From Pseudomonadota bacterium (lineage in GTDB: Bacteria > Pseudomonadota > Gammaproteobacteria > Xanthomonadales > Rhodanobacteraceae), in the NCBI GenBank assembly GCA_021794575.1, contig JAJYQO010000047.1:1-64000 (forward strand): a DNA stretch of 64,000 nucleotides. Direction: 5' to 3'. Shown piece after piece: positions 62,140-64,000 of this stretch (within the stretch, counting starts at the first letter, position 1; every line of letters starts with the position of its first letter). The notes below the pieces were generated by a model. That model did not search any database. It saw only the letters and a program-made list of their open reading frames with translations, and was not told where the DNA came from. The position numbers and the translations under genes were made by a program.

Positions 62140-62142
62140 TCT
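62137..62142 (+). promoter_or_regulatory. -10 box TAGTCT 7 nt upstream of the start at 62150
   Basis: TAGTCT-GTTCGGC-ATG lies over the stop of the glucan synthase. No Shine-Dalgarno sequence is present. The downstream gene may have its own leaderless message as well as reading through from the synthase. Confidence 0.4.
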
Positions 62143-62149
62143 GTTCGGC

Positions 62150-62599
62150 ATGTTGGAGCAAATCCTCAACTACCGTCCGCTGATGCCCGATCTCGCCACC
62201 TCGGGCCAGCCCGACGCGGACGAGTTGGCTGCCATCGCCACGGCGGGCTACCGGCTGGTCGTCAACCTCGCCCTGCACGACGCGGAGTACGCGCTACCCG
62301 ACGAAGCTGCCAGCGTGCGCGCACTGGGCATGGACTACGAACATATCTCGGTGGATTTCGCAGCGCCGACGCCGGAAGACCTGCGCAACTTTTTCGCGGT
62401 GATGGACGCGAACGCCGGCAGGAAGATCTGGGTGCACTGCGCGGCCAACAAGCGCGTATCGGTGTTCGTGGGCCTGTGGTTGCACCTGCGCCGCGGCGTA
62501 CCGACGGACGCGGCTTTCGCGCTGCAGCGGGACACCTGGCAACCGGATGCGGTGTGGGCACGCTTCATCGCCGATGCACTCGCCCCGCAGCCCGGCTGA
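62150..62599 (+). CDS. Protein tyrosine phosphatase-like protein (HC-x4-R type)
   Basis: A 149-residue protein related to the dual-specificity/beta-lactamase-hydrolase-like phosphatases. The P-loop reads WVHCAANKRVSVF: the nucleophile Cys and the Arg are separated by four residues, as in DUF442-like members, instead of five as in classical PTPs. LATSGQPDADELAAIATAGY and FAAPTPEDLRNFFAVMDANAGRK are typical of the bacterial family. The ATG at 62150 is preferred over an upstream GTG extension. Placed 10 bp after the glucan synthase, it could control that enzyme, but this is speculation. Confidence 0.75.
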   Translation: MLEQILNYRPLMPDLATSGQPDADELAAIATAGYRLVVNLALHDAEYALPDEAASVRALGMDYEHISVDFAAPTPEDLRNFFAVMDANAGRKIWVHCAANKRVSVFVGLWLHLRRGVPTDAAFALQRDTWQPDAVWARFIADALAPQPG

Positions 62600-62662
62600 A
62601 ACCCGCCAGGCGCCACGGTGCCGGCGTAGCATGCGCAAACCATCCATCCTGAGCGCGTCGCC

Positions 62663-63280
62663 ATGCCCACGTCCGAGCTGACTTTCTACACCAACCCAAA
62701 GTCGCGTGGCCGCATCGTGCGTTGGATGCTGGAGGAAACCGGAGCGCCTTACACCACTGAGATTCTGGAGTACGGCACCAGCATGAAGGCCGCGCCGTAT
62801 CTGGCGATCAACCCCATGGGCAAGGTGCCAGCCATCCGGCATGGCGACACCGTGGTCACCGAGTGCGCGGCGATCTGCGCGTATCTCGCCGATGCCTTCC
62901 CGCAGGCCGGGCTGGCGCCGCCGCCGCACAGTGCCGCGCGCGGCCCCTACTACCGCTGGCTGTTTTTCGCCGCCGGTCCGCTGGAAGCGGCCTGGACCAA
63001 CCGCGCGCTGGGCGTGGCGGTGCCGCCGGAGCGCAGCGTCATGGTCGGCTACGGCTCGTTCGAGCAGGTGCTGGACACGCTCGAGGCCGCCATCGGCGAG
63101 CGCACCTATCTGGCGGGCGACCGCTTCAGCGCCGCCGACGTCTATGTGGGTTCGCAACTGGGATTCGGCATGCAGTTCGGCATGATCGACAAACGCCCCG
63201 CCTTCACGCGCTACTGGGCCGGGCTGGAAGCGCGGCCCGCCAAGCGCCGCGCCGAGGAGATCGACGGCGCGATGAATTAG
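62663..63280 (+). CDS. Glutathione S-transferase family protein
   Basis: A 205-residue soluble GST. The N-terminal thioredoxin-like domain shows FYTNPKSRGRIVRWMLEETGAPY (Ser/Arg near the glutathione thiol), NPMGKVPAI with the cis-Pro, and ECAAICAYLAD, the gamma-glutamyl binding motif. The helical domain has YLAGDRFSAADVYVGSQL, the N-capping Asp motif. The substrate is unknown. It stands alone, followed by a repeat cluster. Confidence 0.9.
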   Translation: MPTSELTFYTNPKSRGRIVRWMLEETGAPYTTEILEYGTSMKAAPYLAINPMGKVPAIRHGDTVVTECAAICAYLADAFPQAGLAPPPHSAARGPYYRWLFFAAGPLEAAWTNRALGVAVPPERSVMVGYGSFEQVLDTLEAAIGERTYLAGDRFSAADVYVGSQLGFGMQFGMIDKRPAFTRYWAGLEARPAKRRAEEIDGAMN

Positions 63281-63310
63281 ATCGCGACGATCGCGACCGC
63301 CCGCACCGCT

Positions 63311-63641
63311 GGATCCCGGCTCGGCCCTGCGCGCCGTCCGGGATGACGTACCGGCTCGGCCCTGCGGGCCGTCCGGGATGACATCGTGAAGAGAGATGCA
63401 CCGCCCTTTCTGCTGTCATCCCCGCGCAGGCGGGGATCCAGTGGCTCCTGCGCGGCGCCCGCCTGGATCCCGGCTCGGCGCTGCGCGCTGTCCGGGATGA
63501 CGTACCGGCTCGGCCCTGCGGGCCGTCCGGGATGACATCGAGAGTAAGGGGTGCGCCCGCCGGGATGACATCAAACAATTCAGCGCACCCTCGGGGAGGA
63601 CATCGCTTTTTTGCTGTCATCCCCGCGGCGGCGGGGATCCA
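63311..63641 (+). repeat. Cluster of dispersed repeats
   Basis: The 407-bp gap 63281-63687 is filled by repeats. The ~36-40-bp unit (GGATCCCGGCTCGGCCCTGC...CCGTCCGGGATGAC) appears at 63311-63350, 63351-63386, 63464-63503 and 63504-63539, with a fragment at ~63561. An inverse type (TGTCATCCCCGCGCAGGCGG and GGATCCAG) is at 63412-63441 and again at 63612-63641. The units pair up in head-to-tail and inverted order and hold small hairpins. There is no spacer regularity of a CRISPR and no open frame. Confidence 0.85.
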
Positions 63642-63687
63642 GCGGCTCTTGCGCAACGCCCATCCGGATCCCGGCATGCCGCGCCGC

Positions 63688-64000
63688 TCACAACTCGCGC
63701 AGCGCCACGCTGACCGGCACGCGCGCGGCGCGCAGTGCGGGGAAGATGCCGCCGATGAAGCCGATGGCCAGCGCCCACTTCAGGCCCTGCACCAGCAGCA
63801 CCGGGCTGACGTGGAACTGGAACACCACCTGGCTGAAGTCGGCGCCCAGCGTGCTGACGGTATAGCCGTTGAACAGCAGCCAGGCGATGGCGCCGCCCAG
63901 CACGCCGCCCAGCAGCGCCAGCAGCAGCGTCTCCAGCAGCACCGCCAGTACCACCGGCAGGCCGCCGAAGCCGATGGCGCGCAGCGTAGCGATCTCGCGA
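63688..64000 (-). CDS. FtsX-family ABC transporter permease, C-terminal part
   Basis: The minus-strand frame is open to the right edge; about 104 C-terminal residues are visible. REIATLRAIGFGG is the conserved segment before the last membrane pair of MacB/LolC-type permeases. It is followed by helices LLETLLLALLGGVLGGAIAW and GLKWALAIGFIGGIFPALRAAR, and the C-terminal PVSVALREL, a typical MacB-type ending. Substrate and partner ATPase lie outside the window. Confidence 0.85.
   Translation of the reverse strand, partial: REIATLRAIGFGGLPVVLAVLLETLLLALLGGVLGGAIAWLLFNGYTVSTLGADFSQVVFQFHVSPVLLVQGLKWALAIGFIGGIFPALRAARVPVSVALREL

Noticed and set aside
63311-63641. CRISPR-like array
   Set aside because: Units are adjacent or inverted with variable spacing and no unique spacers; they match dispersed repeats elsewhere in the window, and no cas gene is present.

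Overview
The window is about 68-70% GC, densely coded, and uses strong third-position GC. Several features point to a gammaproteobacterium of the Xanthomonadales/Rhodanobacteraceae: an hprK-rapZ-EIIA-HPr-EI regulatory phosphotransferase cluster, an Oar-like TonB receptor with a LacI regulator and a tryptophan-halogenase-like protein, and short dispersed intergenic repeats. The cytochrome bc1 operon has the gene content of the Acidithiobacillus pet operons (bc1 genes plus a c4 cytochrome and a short-chain dehydrogenase), so an acidophilic, iron-linked member such as a Metallibacterium-type organism is a reasonable guess. It is not proven here.

Layout. 1-2893: a large periplasmic-propeller sensor kinase (minus strand, cut by the window edge). 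3031-4825: a YceI / cytochrome b561 / YceI operon. 4842-7239: RDD membrane protein, XerD recombinase, maleylacetoacetate isomerase. 7452-12984: a truncated duplicate of the pgk 5' end, then a tightly overlapped operon pgk-HAD phosphatase-rfbBACD (dTDP-rhamnose). 13129-19539: HPr kinase, RapZ, EIIA(Man), a sodium/solute symporter, HPr and EI, with no sugar permease EIIC, so a regulatory PTS. 19712-25196: a bc1-type operon behind an FNR/Anr box (petA, cytochrome c4, petB, petC, a small membrane protein, an SDR). 25218-32047: LysR regulator, EttA, GlyA, NrdR, RibD, RibE. 32081-33937: ClC chloride channel.

34050-46496 is an all-minus-strand glycan locus. It holds a GH144/glycoamylase-like lipoprotein, a LacI regulator, an Oar-like TonB receptor, a flavin halogenase-like protein, a second GH144-like secreted enzyme, and a CUT1 ABC importer (binding protein and two permeases, no ATPase here). 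The layout suggests capture and hydrolysis of a beta-glucan at the surface, passage through the TonB receptor and uptake by the ABC importer under LacI control. 46638-54220: a TPR lipoprotein, PBP1B, an NAD-dependent epimerase-like protein, a membrane-anchored TPR protein and RelA. 54288-64000: a small secreted protein, HrpA helicase, Dps, an NdvB-like GH17-GT2 beta-glucan synthase, a tyrosine-phosphatase-like protein, a glutathione transferase, a repeat cluster and the end of an FtsX-type permease.

The most unusual points are four. The pet operon encodes a cytochrome b with PLWF in place of the Qo-site PEWY motif, plus an SDR that has lost its catalytic tyrosine. The pgk leader is duplicated, with a stop codon in the loop of a perfect hairpin. 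A strong terminator sits 20 nt ahead of a GH144 start codon. Repeat elements are inserted in frame inside hrpA and ribD. No tRNA, rRNA, CRISPR array, insertion sequence or prophage gene was recognised.
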